A DNA stretch of 64,000 nucleotides from Dermatophagoides farinae (lineage: Eukaryota; Arthropoda; Arachnida; Sarcoptiformes; Pyroglyphidae). The stretch covers positions 2,361,001 through 2,425,000 of the forward strand of contig NC_134679.1 of assembly GCF_024713945.1 (NCBI RefSeq), written 5' to 3'. How positions within the stretch are numbered: the stretch's first letter is position 1; the number at the start of each line of letters is the position of its first letter. A program made the position numbers and the translations under genes. The notes under the pieces were generated by a model. It was not told where the DNA came from. It worked only from the letters and a program-made list of their open reading frames with translations, and made no database searches. Of this stretch, positions 20,400 through 33,598 are shown piece by piece.

Positions 20400-22115
20400 A
20401 TGATGTATAATATTGTTTCAATTTTGCAGAATCGTCAATATCATTTGACGAATGGACGACATTCAAATTCATGTCCAATTTTACAACGAAATTTTCTACC
20501 ACCTTCACGTTTCGATTCGTTGATGGTTGAGCAACATTATAATTTTATCGATTCTAATGCTACATGTGATTCACCGATTACTGCCATAGCTCATCGACCA
20601 AATAGTAGAGAATTTCTGTTGGCGAATGACGTTGGCGATATTGTTGTTCTGGAAAAATCATCTTTTAGAGAAATGAAAAAATTTCATGGACATAATTGTG
20701 CCGTATTCGATGCCAAATGGCGACCTGAACATTCGAATCAAATATTGACAGCAGCTGGAGATCGTAGTATAATTCTTTGGGATATCGATCGAACCGATCA
20801 ATCATTGGCCAGTTTTTTTCCAGCACATCAAGGCTCAGTTAAAAGTCTTTCGTTTCATTGCCCAAATACGTTCATCAGTGGTGGGCGTGATGGTGCCATC
20901 AAAATTTGGGATCTTCGTACTTCCTGTATTCTAAGGCATGGACCAGTATTATCTATTCACGATCCTCACATTCATATTTTGCCATCGATTAAATCACCAA
21001 ATTTTCGTTCATTAAAATTTCGTCGACAAAATCCCATTGCATGGGCATCACAAAATGCAAATTATCATCCTTCCAATGTTGTCACTTGTGTTGATTTCCA
21101 TCCGATTAACAATAATTATTTCTATAGCTCTGGTATAGCTGATGATTCGATTAAAGTTTGGGATATACGTCAATGTCGACGACAATTCCAATGCACTATC
21201 GTGCCGACACCAACAAAAATTCATACGACCAAAAATATTTCATTAACATCAAGTATCCATGGATATTCATCCTTTTTCATTTCCAATAATGGTTCGATAT
21301 TATATGCTTCATCTACCAATGGAAGCATTTATGCATTCACTAGCAATTCAACGTATCCAGTTATGATTCTATCTGGACGATATTCTAATTCACAAACAAA
21401 AATTTCACCATTTAGTGATGATTACCTATTAAGTGGTTCGACAAACAGCCGATTTTACATTTGGAATTGCAGTCTTCGAAAACCTTTTGATTCGAATGAT
21501 GAGAATTTTATATCGATAGAAAATCGTTTACCGTTGTTTGAAATGAATTTCGATCATCAACAAGAATTATCATTAATATTTGGTGATTTCAGTGATCAAA
21601 ACATTTATTGTGCATCCGAACCGCATGTTCTATGGAAATGGTCTTTCGGTATAGGAAGACATCAAAATTCGAATGAAGTTGAATACATGCAAGCTGGTTA
21701 TCAGCCAACCCTTCAACGATTCAAAAATCCTGAAAATCATTCGAAAATGATAAATATTAGCCTGAAAAGAGCGTCATCATTTGAAGCAATCACTCACCGA
21801 AGATCATCAAGTTTAACAAGGCCATTATCAACCATTACGAACTGGATATCTTCAGGGACAAAACGATTCAAATCAAACGACAACAACAATAATAATAATG
21901 ATGATGATGATTCAGCCGAATCGCCATCATCTATAAATGGTGATAGAAATATTGATAGTAATAATGATGGTCAGGAAAATCGAAGATCCAAATCAACATC
22001 ACATAAATTAATAACTAAAAAATGTTCACAAACACGTGGTTTACGAAAAAATCTAAAACGGAATCTATTTAGCGATAATCGAAAAATTAGTGAATTTTTC
22101 ACCAAATCTTCATAG
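20400..22115 (+). CDS. DTL: Denticleless/CDT2, CRL4 substrate receptor
   Basis: A single-exon frame of 571 residues. A WD40 propeller spans about residues 55-420, with typical repeats such as AGDRSIILWDIDR, ISGGRDGAIKIWDLRTS and SGIADDSIKVWDIRQ. The repeats after residue 60 match the CDT2 pattern HNCAVFDAKWRPE and HQGSVKSLSFH. CDT2 brings PCNA-bound proteins such as Cdt1 and p21 to the CUL4-DDB1 ubiquitin ligase in S phase. The C-terminal third is disordered and rich in Ser, Asn and Asp. The last residues, NRKISEFFTKSS, look like the C-terminal PCNA-interacting motif known in vertebrate CDT2. At 571 residues it is shorter than the human protein (about 730), the loss being in the disordered tail. 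Confidence 0.85.
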   Translation: MMYNIVSILQNRQYHLTNGRHSNSCPILQRNFLPPSRFDSLMVEQHYNFIDSNATCDSPITAIAHRPNSREFLLANDVGDIVVLEKSSFREMKKFHGHNCAVFDAKWRPEHSNQILTAAGDRSIILWDIDRTDQSLASFFPAHQGSVKSLSFHCPNTFISGGRDGAIKIWDLRTSCILRHGPVLSIHDPHIHILPSIKSPNFRSLKFRRQNPIAWASQNANYHPSNVVTCVDFHPINNNYFYSSGIADDSIKVWDIRQCRRQFQCTIVPTPTKIHTTKNISLTSSIHGYSSFFISNNGSILYASSTNGSIYAFTSNSTYPVMILSGRYSNSQTKISPFSDDYLLSGSTNSRFYIWNCSLRKPFDSNDENFISIENRLPLFEMNFDHQQELSLIFGDFSDQNIYCASEPHVLWKWSFGIGRHQNSNEVEYMQAGYQPTLQRFKNPENHSKMINISLKRASSFEAITHRRSSSLTRPLSTITNWISSGTKRFKSNDNNNNNNDDDDSAESPSSINGDRNIDSNNDGQENRRSKSTSHKLITKKCSQTRGLRKNLKRNLFSDNRKISEFFTKSS

Positions 22116-22480
22116 AACACTGATAATGATTTAATAAAATTTTATTTTTTAAAATAAAAATAACCTTTCTATTGATGTCTGTGTGTCTGTATGTGAGTGT
22201 GTTTGTTTTGAGGAAAAAACAATTCAATAAATAATGTTTGAAGATCTTTTTCGGGAGAAAAACAAAATAAAATTAAAAAAATTGATAAAAAACGGATTTT
22301 TGATTGGGAATTTAGAAAAAAAATAGGAATGTGATGAGTTGAGGTTGATGATAATGATAATGAATGATGGATGACCAGGATACATGTGAGCAAATGTTAT
22401 GATTTCAGTTCAATTTTTTCCGGATGAAAATGATAATGATATCTATCATACTACTTGGTATATTAATCTGATTATTATTC
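22116..22480. other. Convergent 3' region of DTL and the esterase-like gene
   Basis: DTL (+) and the esterase-like gene (-) end facing each other over 365 bases. AATAAA words occur soon after the DTL stop, for example near 22133 and 22153. A short TGTG-rich stretch lies at 22180-22206. No gene is seen. Confidence 0.45.
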
Positions 22481-25201
22481 TTAATACATTTGTACCGGAC
22501 ACAATTGTTTCCAATCGAATGTTCGAATAGAAATCTGTCCATCATTTTCATCATCTTTAGCTTGTCCAACGTTAATAAGATTTACCGGTCCATTTGTTGA
22601 GCCGATTTTTGAATCATATGTTGATAGTTCCGATTCAGACATTCTTAAGCCGGCCAAGCTAAATTGAATTGAATTTTAATTTTTGTTTGGAAAAAAAATC
22701 TATAGATCAATTCTAATAGAATCGAATTGACTTACCCATTAGTGGCAAAAGATCCCCAGATATTCATTGTATATTTTTCCAATCCTTTTAGCCAATGATT
22801 AGTTTTAGAACCGAATGCAATGCTTATCTCTTCCAGAAGGTTGACTAAAACTTTTGGATCAACACGATAAATTGAAACCTGTGAGCTAACCCCTTTAGGG
22901 CTATTTTGTTCCTGTTGTACATGATACATTTTGACTAGTCGACATAATTTAACCATTTCATCTTTATCTAATTTCGATGGTTCCAATGTTTGTCGTTGTT
23001 TACGTTTAAGACTTCGACGCCGACGTCTTTCTTCTTCTTCTTCTTCCTCGGTTTCATAATCACCATCATTGCTTTCTTCAGCTTCATCCTTGTTATTATC
23101 GATTTTTGAATTGGACTCTGCCACTGCCTTTGAAGCCGTAGTTGTTGTTGATGATGATGAATTGTTGTCCATTTCTTTGTTCTCATTGTTATCACTATTT
23201 GTGTTCAAAATATACGAAACATAATGATACAAAATAAATACACGATCATGTTATTGTCGATATTGTTTATGTGTCCCAATTTCACATGTTTGGAACAATC
23301 ATAGAGCTTGGGCGATGGCGATCGCGTGTCTCCCAAATTTATTAAAAAAATCAACATTCAAAATCAAAATGAACAGAAAATGACCACTGACCTTGTATCG
23401 CTTGTTTCATCGTCTTCTTCGTCTTTACTATCATTATCATCTCCATCATCTTTGTTATTGTTTTTTGCATCATCAATTGTATCGTTCGATGGCTTCTTTT
23501 CATCATCTTCTTCTTCATCAACAGCACTATTGTTATTCGATTCTTCGGTTTCTTCTTCGCTATCATTGTCACCAGTTTCATCATCATATTCATAATCATC
23601 TTCACTTGAATCGCCGAATTTTATATAAGTAGTGATTTTATTATATTTCTCAAATTGATAGTCATCATCTGAATTTAAACCAAGCAATATTCTATATTCA
23701 GGATAGAATGATAATTACGAAAATAATAGGATCTTGTATCGTGTAATGGAATTTGATATACTTACTCATGATCGGGAGAGTAAATGTTCCATTTGTTGAA
23801 CATTATTTCCAATAATGAGTCATTAAAACGTGATTCGGACACCATATTCTTAGCCTGGTCCCATATCTGTTTTGTTAATGGATTATAATCTGGCACAAAT
23901 GGAATGGCAAATTTATCAATCAAATATTGTTGACCTTCCATGAATACGATCGATTGTATACGACTTTTTTCCATACACGCTCGTATATCGCGTGCCGAAA
24001 CAGTTTCATCATCACAATTAGAATCTTCCATCAAAAATGGAACACTTTTAGTATTCATGCCGTAAATACCAATGTTCCAGATTCCTTGAACTCCTTGAAG
24101 AACTGCTCGTTTAAAATATTTATTTGTATCTTTATTCATCAAATGGAATCCAAGTGATATAGCGCCTGTTTATTGATAAATTGTATTGAAACTTGTTGGT
24201 TATTGTCAATTTTTAAAACATACCAGCACCATGACCAACAACGGTAACTTGATTTGAATCACCACCGAATGATCTGATATATTTGTGTATCCATTCCAAT
24301 GCTTTAGCCTGATCTTGTAGTCCAAGGCTTCGAAAATTGTCATTATTTTCATCGGCAACGGATGATCCGAATCCAAATACTCCCAATCGATATTGCATAG
24401 TAATCACAATAATATCCTTTTCGGCCACCAACAGCGAAGGATCTAATTCTGGTGATCCAATACCACCAAATTGAAAAATGCCACCGTGAATGAAGACCAT
24501 AACTGGCCTGCCAGTCATTTTGGCCGTTTTATTATTTTGGCCATCTTCTTTAAACGGTGTCCATATATTTAGAAATAGGCAATCTTCTTTAGTTTCATCA
24601 CCCAAGCCTTTAACTTCAGTGATACTTAGTACAAAAGTACTCTGTCATTAATAAAATTATCGAAATCATTAACGTTATTATAAATCTCCGGAAACGTTAA
24701 AAAAATTATAACAATGGAAATAAAACAACATACCTGATAACATTTGATTGGTTGATAAAATGCTTCCAATGTTGAATTTTTATTATTTTTATTGAATTGT
24801 TTTAATTGAGGAGGTCTGAATAGACGTTGATGATCCACTGGAGGTTCAGCATATGGAATAGATAGATAACTGGCTACTAATTTACCATTGGCAACAGTAC
24901 GAACTTGACCTTTGATATGAATGCCCGGCAATTGAATCAAAGGTTCATATTCAATCATCTCATCACTATAATATTGACGACGTTTGCCGTCTGTTTTACT
25001 CCTGGATGGATCACGTTGACTATTTGAGAATATTGATGATGTTGATAATGATGATGAAGCATTTGTATTTGACACATTATTACGATCACGCCGAGATAGT
25101 ATGATTAACGTGACTAGAATGATTATAACGATAGCGGCTCCGATTAATCGATACCATCGTTTTCTTGATTGATTTTTTGTTGTGAATGTAGTCATCTTCA
25201 T
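22481..25201 (-). CDS. Inactive cholinesterase-like membrane protein, neurotactin type
   Basis: Six exons, 25201-24734, 24641-24224, 24165-23766, 23691-23392, 23194-22736 and 22658-22481, encode 740 residues. A short basic N-terminus is followed by one membrane segment (about residues 18-36, YRLIGAAIVIIILVTLIILS), so the esterase fold would be outside (type II). The alpha/beta hydrolase domain shows SYLSIPYAEPP, EDCLFLNIWTP, VFIHGGIFQFG, and YRLGVFGF. The nucleophile elbow, normally GESAG, reads GHGAG, so the catalytic serine is gone. The catalytic Glu of the KDEG motif is also replaced (NSDDD). An acidic, low-complexity insert of roughly 150 residues interrupts the C-terminal half, where the catalytic His would lie. 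This fits the non-enzymatic adhesion branch (neurotactin, glutactin, neuroligin), most like neurotactin by topology. The exact orthologue is not certain. Confidence 0.8.
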
Positions 25202-28200
25202 TTATATTATATTTGTTTTGGATTATTTATGAGAATGTGTTCACAGAATTATAATTGATTCATTTGGAAAGAAATTGATTTCATTCGAATTTACAACTTG
25301 TTGACTTTGACCAAGACTTTAAAAAAAAAGAAAATGAGAAAAATTGGATGGATCAAATGGAATGATCGATAATCTGCCGATATTGATTGTTCGTCGTCGT
25401 CGTCGTTAATGTTGTTGATTTTTATTGTACTGTTCGCGAGCAACAAGTGGTATATTTATTTAAAGTGGTCACATTTGCATTCACCAAATACAATGTTTGA
25501 CATTGAAAAACGTATATAAAAAGAGGAAATTTAAAATGCGAATGAACAAACAAACAGCTTACAGGACGATCCAAGGCGATCATCTACAGATGTTTTAGCT
25601 TGTTTGTTAAAAAAAAAAGAATTTTTTTTTGTTTCAAAATGTATCGGCTATTTGATTCGTTTCAAGTGATGAATCATCAACAATAATTCGTAAAGTGAAT
25701 GGAAAAAAAATACGATCAATTCGAAGGTTCGATACGATTTTTCGAAAAGAGAGAACAACAACAACAACAAAAAAAACAACGTTTCGATTCAAAATTTTCA
25801 AACAACACAAACATTGGAAGAAAGAGAAATGAGAAATAAATTCAATTGAATTAATTGAGGATGATACAAACAAACTGTCATCATCAATGAGGATCAATTT
25901 CGATTGTTGTTGGCATAATTTTCACTATATATTAAATGATGATGATTATATGATGCAGATTATTTCATTTTTTTTTCGTATGTTGAATATATGATGATGA
26001 TGTTGTTGTTGTTGTTGTTGTTGTTTGTTGCATATAGCAAATAAATTAATGGTTTTTGAATATGGAAAAAAAGAAGAAGAAAAAAAAAAATTATCACAAT
26101 TTATCGATATAATGACGGCCTGAAATGAAAATTTGCAATCATACAAACAAACCAAACAGAAATTGATAAAAAAAAATTTCAATTAGAATGAAAACAACAA
26201 CATAAAATGAATTGCGATTGCGATTTCAAAATGACAGAAGTCAAACAAAAGAAAAAAAAAGACAATGTTGGCTCGTTTTTATATATACAACAATATAGTG
26301 ATTATTAACAGAAAAAAAATTGGACAATATTTTTGTTCATTATCGTTCATCATTTGTTTACGTACAACGGATGTGGTCGATGTCCCTTGTTTAATGCAAA
26401 TATATTATTTGAATATACACAAACATATTGGGGGACCAATAGAAAAAAAACAAAAAACGAAAGTAGCTGTCTTCAAATTCGGATGCAACGATTGTTGTTT
26501 TTTGTTACATTGGTAAATTCGTATTTTCGCGAGCAATCATGAAAAACGAACAAAAAAAAATGAAACTTGCTAGCTGCAGTAGTAGCATTCAATGATTAAA
26601 AACACAAAAAAATTATAATAATTTCTCTCCCCGGTTTTTTTCCAATTATTAAAGTTGTTGTTGTTGTTGCTGTTGCTGCTGTTTGGACCAAACTGGAATG
26701 CCACATCCGCATGTATGTTCAATTAGCAAGTTTCGTTTTCGTTTTCGTTTTTTTTATTATCGAGACGAATTTCAAAGACTAAAACATAAACACACTGTAC
26801 AGACAACACACGTTGTTTAACGATATTTAATTTCTCACTTTTTATCGACAACGATCCCGTATTTGTATGAAAATGACCAGAAAAAAATAGGAAAAAAAAT
26901 CCAACAAGTGGAAGCAATAATCAAAAATAAAGTTTTCCGTTCAATAATGATGATGGTAACTATCGATGATTGAGATGATGGTGTGTGTGTGGTGATGATC
27001 ACAGAAGTATTGCAATTTTTCAAATGATTATTTGAAAAAAGAGAAACAACGAAACAAACAAGAAACTTATCATATATAGAAGCCAATGGCGATCATCATA
27101 CCATGATCATCATCAACAACATCATCATCATTGGTTTCTTATGATATGGTGGTGACCAAACAACTGAGCAAAAAAACAAAAACAACAACAACAACAACAA
27201 AAAGAGAAAGTCAAGATAAACTAGCCATCCATCGATTATTCACAAAGATGGAGGTGGTGGTGGTGGTGGTGGCATTGGTCGTCGTCGTCGACGTTGTTTT
27301 TTTCATCGAACATCATTTGGTTTTATATAAGAAATCGTAGTTTTTTTCTATTATACAACAAACAAACAAAACAGTTTTTTTTTTTGGTCAAGTTCACGAC
27401 AAAAACATTATGTGTATATGATGAAGAAAAATTGATAGAAAATCAAAATGGAGGATATATTCTATTCACATTGGAATGATGATGGATAATAAAATTCATA
27501 AATGAAAATGAAATGAACGATAGTGAGAGTGTGTGTGTGTCAGAGAGAGAGAGAGAAAGAAAAAGAAAATTATAGAGAAACGAATAATAAATAATATAAT
27601 ATTGAAAATGTAAAGAGATTTACAAACCGAACCAGATAGATACGTATGTAATATCAAATAGCCAATGCCTTTGTATGTGTGTGTGTGATAATGAATGGAA
27701 CAAAAAAAAAATTAAAGAAAAAAAAAGAAGATACAATCAGCTTCGACTAACTATATATATATGAAGGCGGCGTGTCTTTTGTTGGCTTCACACATTTTCA
27801 ATTCCAGATACGATCGACTGACGACGATGATTGTGATGATGATAATCATCATCATCATCTCTAAGCAATATTATCCATAATTTTTTCTTTTCGTTTTGTT
27901 TTGTTTATGTTTCGTCGTTTTGATTCGAATGAAATTTTTTTTTCTATGAAGAAATTGAATGTAATAATATGTGTTGGGGGGGGGGATAAAAGCGCAATGG
28001 ATTTTGAAGATGACGTCGAAAATACAGAAAAAAAATGGCTGATGGTTCCTCGACTCCTTTCACTCTTTTTCTTCCTATCGTTTGTTCATAATTTTTCCCG
28101 TAACTTTTAAATAATGACTTTGTGATGGCACTAATAGTTATATAAAAAAAAATTCGATGTATGATTGCAACAGATCATCAGATAGAGAAATTGAATAAAA

Positions 28201-31200
28201 CAGAGAGAAAGTGGAAGAAGTGGAAAAAAGAGATTCGGCCAAATGTAATGGTCTTCGTCATGGTGGTGATTGTGGTGGTGGTGGTGGTGGTTGAGAATTT
28301 TGTCATTTAAGATCAAAAGAGAACATACATCAAAACATCTAACATGTCTCTGTTGGTGGTGTTTGTGATGATGATGATGATGATGATGTTTATGATGATT
28401 TTGTTTTCAATTGCCGGTTCACACTATTTTCTGTATACTTGTTCCAAAGTGGCTGTTTTTTTTTAAAAATCCAAGAAATAAAAAAAACAGCTAACCTGCT
28501 GCGTGTGTTTTTGTACATGTGGATATTTTCATGCAATATCGTCACCATGATGTTGATGATGATGATGATGATGATGGAATTATCGTAGACCATTGATATT
28601 TTATTGAATTAAATTCTATAAAGTTTTTCTTTTTGTGTATTCGATTGTCCTGTATGATCGTAATGATTATAAGGTATGATTTTTATTCTACTAGCAATTT
28701 TTTTGAAATCATGCGAATTGATTGAATCTTGTCATTTAAGGTGATGAATAATCAAAAAACAAAACAAACAATATACGACATTTGAACACAGATTAATAGG
28801 AAACATTAAACAAACAATAAACTGGCATCAATAGATATCGATGCAAGGATTTCCCTTTTCCGTTGATAAAATAAAAAGGGGAAAAATGATGAAAAATGGA
28901 TTTTTTTTCCTAAAGTTCCGTTTTCATTAGTGATTTCATTATAGTTGAATTGATCATCATCATCATCATCGCTTAGAATGACGTTCATGTTGACAATTTA
29001 ATTTTTTCATTAATTTATTCAATTCAAATGTTGATATTTTCAAACCGATAAACATACATGATGTGTTTGTCAAGTTGATTCTGGCAATATGATATAAATA
29101 AATTACGTTTTTCTCTTCAAAATAACACACTTTATAAATATCATAACATTCAGTTTGATTTAATTCAACCAAAAAAAAAAAAAAAAATTTCATTTTTAGA
29201 AATACAAAACAAATATTTGATTTTTGAAAATTTGATCTTTCACCTTCACCAATCAATCATGGCAGCAGATGAAAATTAAATTTTCTACTATCCGCTAATA
29301 TTATAGATGAAAAAATAAAAATTTAGCATTGATGAAATGATGAAAAATAAATTCATGGTCTTAGGTCTCATTGTGTGTGTGTATAACATCAAGATTTGAA
29401 TTTTCAAGAATTTTCTTTCATCTTTAATGAAAAAAAAACCAATAATAAATGACAGAAAAAAAATATTGTTAAAAATATCCAATATATTTTGAACATCTGT
29501 GATGATGTATCTCAAAACACTGTAGGATTTAAGGCCAAGGATGTCCACATTTTACATTATCCGCATATATTCATAATTATTATTATCATTCATATTTATC
29601 TATGGCGACACAATTTTTTTTATTTTTTTTTTTGTTACTGTCAAAATCATGTTCTCAATCTCAATGTAATAGTTGTTCATTATAATTTTTGCATTTCCAT
29701 TTGTTGGTATATGTGTTACCCTCAAAACAAGTTTTTTTTGTGTAGTTGCTTTTTTCTCTGCTTTGTTTATTGATTGTAAACAAAATCAAAAAAATCATCA
29801 TTGGCTACTAAAATCAATGTTTGTAATTTGGAAAAAGTACCTTGAATTAACATCATTGGTGATCATCATCAGATTTATTCGGCTGTATTGATTGTTCAAG
29901 ATCAATGATAATAAAGAATATATTAACGTTTCATTAGTTAGAAATAAATTAAAGAAAAAAAATTTGTTTTTCCTTTTCACAATGATCAAATTCTCAAGGG
30001 TTCTTTTAACAATGTTCAAATTCTGTGAATGTCAAATTGATGATTTTTTGAGAAACGAATTTTGATGATAATCCGAAAACTGGTTTTATTTTTATTTTTA
30101 TTTTTTTGGGTTGTTTTCCTCTTTGTTATTTTTTTTTCTTCAACCATCTATCTATTAAGAGGCAAATATTTTAAAAAAAACTTACGTAAACAATTTTCAT
30201 TTATGTAAATGTTTGACAAAATGTACCAAACAACATATATCAAGTATCTATATATTTTTGTTTCTGTTTCACTAATTATCATCATCATCATCATCATCAT
30301 CATCACTGTATGCGCAAAACATTCAAGGATTCAAATGTGATTAATGAATTTAATCAAGGACAAATCACATTTTTTCATATTAGAGAATTGAATTCCTATT
30401 GCTTATAGCTAAGAAAAAAAAACTGAATTTCGAACATGTTCAAATATAATTTTGCTGTCATTGGTTTTTTTTTGGACATTTAGCCATACTTTTTCAATAT
30501 GATCAATTGATAAAACAAAGGAAATATCTACCATTTTCAAATTTGAAACATTTATCATTTATCAATTGATGATACCCACCAGAAAAAAACAAAAATATGT
30601 CTTTATTTTTATCATTATTCATCTCTATAATAAAAGTGTTTGTAGTCATATTTTTTCAGAATTACATCAAAAAATATTAATCATTATCATCATCAGTCAT
30701 AAAAATGATCGCATCACCAGCAACTAATCAATCAACAGTGAAAAAAAAAATTTTTTTTTCCTCACCAAAAAAAACCGCTACATTATCAATCAAATAATCA
30801 TTCAACCGAATGAGTGTGATGGAAGAAAAAAAACAAATAGAAAAAAATAAACATACAAAATTCCCAATGGATGGAATTTGCACGCAAACTTTGATCAAAT
30901 AATAGCAGACAAAATAATGAATTGTCTGATGGAACAATAATTAAACTAAACATTTGAAATTAATTTCAATCATCATTATTCGACGATAATTTGAATTTCA
31001 GTGTCTCAATTTTTATTTGCCTAATTTGGTTTTTTTTTCTCGTTGCAATATATTGTTGAATAGGTAAAAAAAAACACATTTCAATTTAGGCAAACAAATT
31101 TACACGTCCTGTGAAATCCTTGAAAAAAAAGAGACGACAAATGCAAATAGACAAAGATGAAGTATATGGAAAAAACACTATCACCACCAACAACAACAAC

Positions 31201-31680
31201 GACAGCTAACGATAAGGTAAAAAACAATGTGAAGGAAAGTTAATTTTTTCGATGAAGAATTATTCGACAGAAAAAAAACGCAAACAAATAAATCATTCAT
31301 TGTCAATGTAGTGAATGGCTAAAAAAATGAAATATTCTCGATAACTTAAAAAGGAAAAAATTCAAAAAATTTGACGCAAAACATTTGAATGTGTTTTTTT
31401 TCCAGCTCCAGGTTTTGTATCAAGGAAAAAAAATGAATCAAACGTCAATTTAATAACAACAACAAAAAAATATTTGGGTTCGAATGTCAAAATGGATTTT
31501 TTTATCAAATATTTTATTTGGCTTTCAATAAAGTTGGGTTTTTTTTTAAAAATTTTTTTTTGTATTCATCTGATAAAAATACTTCGTTAGTGATTCATTG
31601 CTTAGTATAAACCAATTTCGTGTTTCAGTTGTTACCATCACCATCCCATTCAACAGGTTCATCGGATTTTTTTTTAAATT
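25202..31680. other. Gene-poor region, 6.5 kb
   Basis: No convincing exon was found on either strand. The sequence is simple-repeat rich: TTG/CAA runs at 26003-26023 and 27179-27200, GGT/GTC triplets at 27254-27293, GAGA at 27541-27560, CAT/ATG triplets at 28370-28390, 28550-28575, 28958-28972 and 30281-30305, and many A/T runs. A TATA-like string (CTATATATATATGAAGG) at about 27750-27766 with a GC-richer stretch just after it could be a promoter, but no gene downstream was identified. Confidence 0.5.
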
Positions 31681-32615
31681 CTAAATTTGAAAACGTTTGC
31701 TTACACAAGTACCTTCGTAGCAAAACTGGATTTTTTTTTCGTTGGTTGTTGTTGATCAGGTAATTAATTTCATGCAAACAAGAAAATGAAGATGAATTAT
31801 TTTTTTTGATAAAATTACAATCATCATACCTTTTGTGCACCACAATTTTCATAATTTGGTGAATTTCGTTCACTTAAAACGGTTGTCAATGCTGGATTTG
31901 ATGGTGAACGAATACGGCATGGTGTTTTACATTGTGTACCATGAAGATCCTAATTGATGAGAAATTTTTTATTTTTCATTTTAAATTCAAAGAACTTGAC
32001 ATTGTGTCATTATGAGAGAATAGGAAATTTAATGTCTACATTCACACAATGTGTAAAGATCAATGGAAAATTTAATTGGCGCCATATAGTGACATTGAAT
32101 GGAAATTTTATAGATATAATTCCAACGAATGAATGAATGAATCGTTTATTTTAAATGTGAATGAACCGATTATCATCATTGTTATATTGTTCAATGTTAT
32201 TGAAATCATCATTCATGAGATATTAGCGCCACTTTCTTATTTCTGAATGAAAATTTTCAAACCATTGAAATGGAGAATAAAAAATAAACAAAACAATTGA
32301 AGGAAATTGTCTTTTTTTTCAAACATCCTTTGGTGACAATGATGATTGTGATTTTGATGAACAAAATAGGATAATTTTTTTTTTTTTGGATGACTAATTT
32401 CACTTTGTTTGTTTGTTTGTTTATTTTATACTTACATAGAAAGATTCAACAACGGCATATGGATCGGCTGTCTGCATCATTTCTTCCCATTCATTGAAAT
32501 ATTCCATTTTACAATGAAGATGATCACGTTGATTTGGTTGTCGAGATGCTGATTGTGCCAATGAAAAAATGGCCACAATCATTGTGAACAATGTGATTGA
32601 TTTTATTGTATTCAT
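31681..32615 (-). CDS. Small secreted cysteine-rich peptide, three exons
   Basis: Three short exons, 32615-32436, 31949-31830 and 31725-31681, join in phase 0 with GTAAGT/GTATGA donors and TTAG/CCAG acceptors and give 114 residues. The N-terminus is a signal peptide (MNTIKSITLFTMIVAIFSLA, cleavage near QSA). The mature part has seven cysteines: one in DHLHCKME, then GTQCKTPCRI, ENCGAQKFC and YEGTCVSKRF. The ending, C-x(5)-C-x(4)-C with Y-E-G before the last cysteine, resembles the close of tick salivary and other arachnid cysteine-rich secreted peptides such as the Salp15 group, but the rest does not match a family I know. Each exon is too short to stand out alone. The function is unknown. 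Confidence 0.65.
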
Positions 32616-33511
32616 TTTTTTTTAAAAAAAAGATTGCAAATCCAAACAATTATGAATCTCGAGGTTTTTTTCAGTTTGTTTTTATATACAAACATAATAA
32701 TAATTGGCCTGGTTTTTTTTCTACCTCCTCTGACCGGATGAAGGGAAATCGATGAACTGAAACCAGGAAAATACCAATTTATGATCCAGTACATTTGGGC
32801 AATAAGGACATGTGAAGTGAAAATTTTCCATCAAATAATCCCCATCAAATCAATTTAATTAACAAATTTTTTTTCAGGAACACAAAAAAAATCATTTATT
32901 TTTCACAATCTTTTTGTTGTTGTTGTACTTCATTAATTATTTGGAATTATGTAATAGTAATAATAATAATAACAATATATAGAATGAATGGATAGCAGTG
33001 AAAAAAAAAATAAATGAATGCACGCACACATTGTATGCATACAAAAATGTAAATAATAAATCAATATCGATATATAAGGATAATAATCAGAAGATCAGAT
33101 TTTAGGATAATAGTGGTGATAATGAAGAAGAAAAAAAAATCAATTTTCAAGCACAAAAGAAAAATGTATCAAAATCATCTCGTTATATCAATCAAGAAAT
33201 CAAAATTAAAAAAATGTGTGAAAATAAAGAAATTGACAAACAATGGAAAAAAATTTTTGTTCAAGAAGAAAATCAAATTTGAATATGAATTGTGTGTATG
33301 GTTTACAAATATTAATAACAATCATTATTAGGAAAATTCATAATTAGAAAACGGATCATTTTTGTTTTTGTTTTGGTATTTTTTATATATATGATGTTTA
33401 AATTAGGAAAAAAAATCAATCAATTATTTCATATCAAAAAAAATAATAATAAGAAAATATCATGATAATAGAGTATCAATAATCTAATTGATTTCATTGA
33501 GAAAAAAAATA

Positions 33512-33598
<87 letters not shown>

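Noticed and set aside
23308-23632. Ser-rich, His/Leu-rich and Lys/Met-rich frames
   Set aside because: They are other-frame readings of the acidic-insert exon of the esterase-like gene.
27750-27870. TATA-like promoter candidate
   Set aside because: A TATA string and possible start site are visible, but no gene follows on that strand, so it is only mentioned in the regional note.
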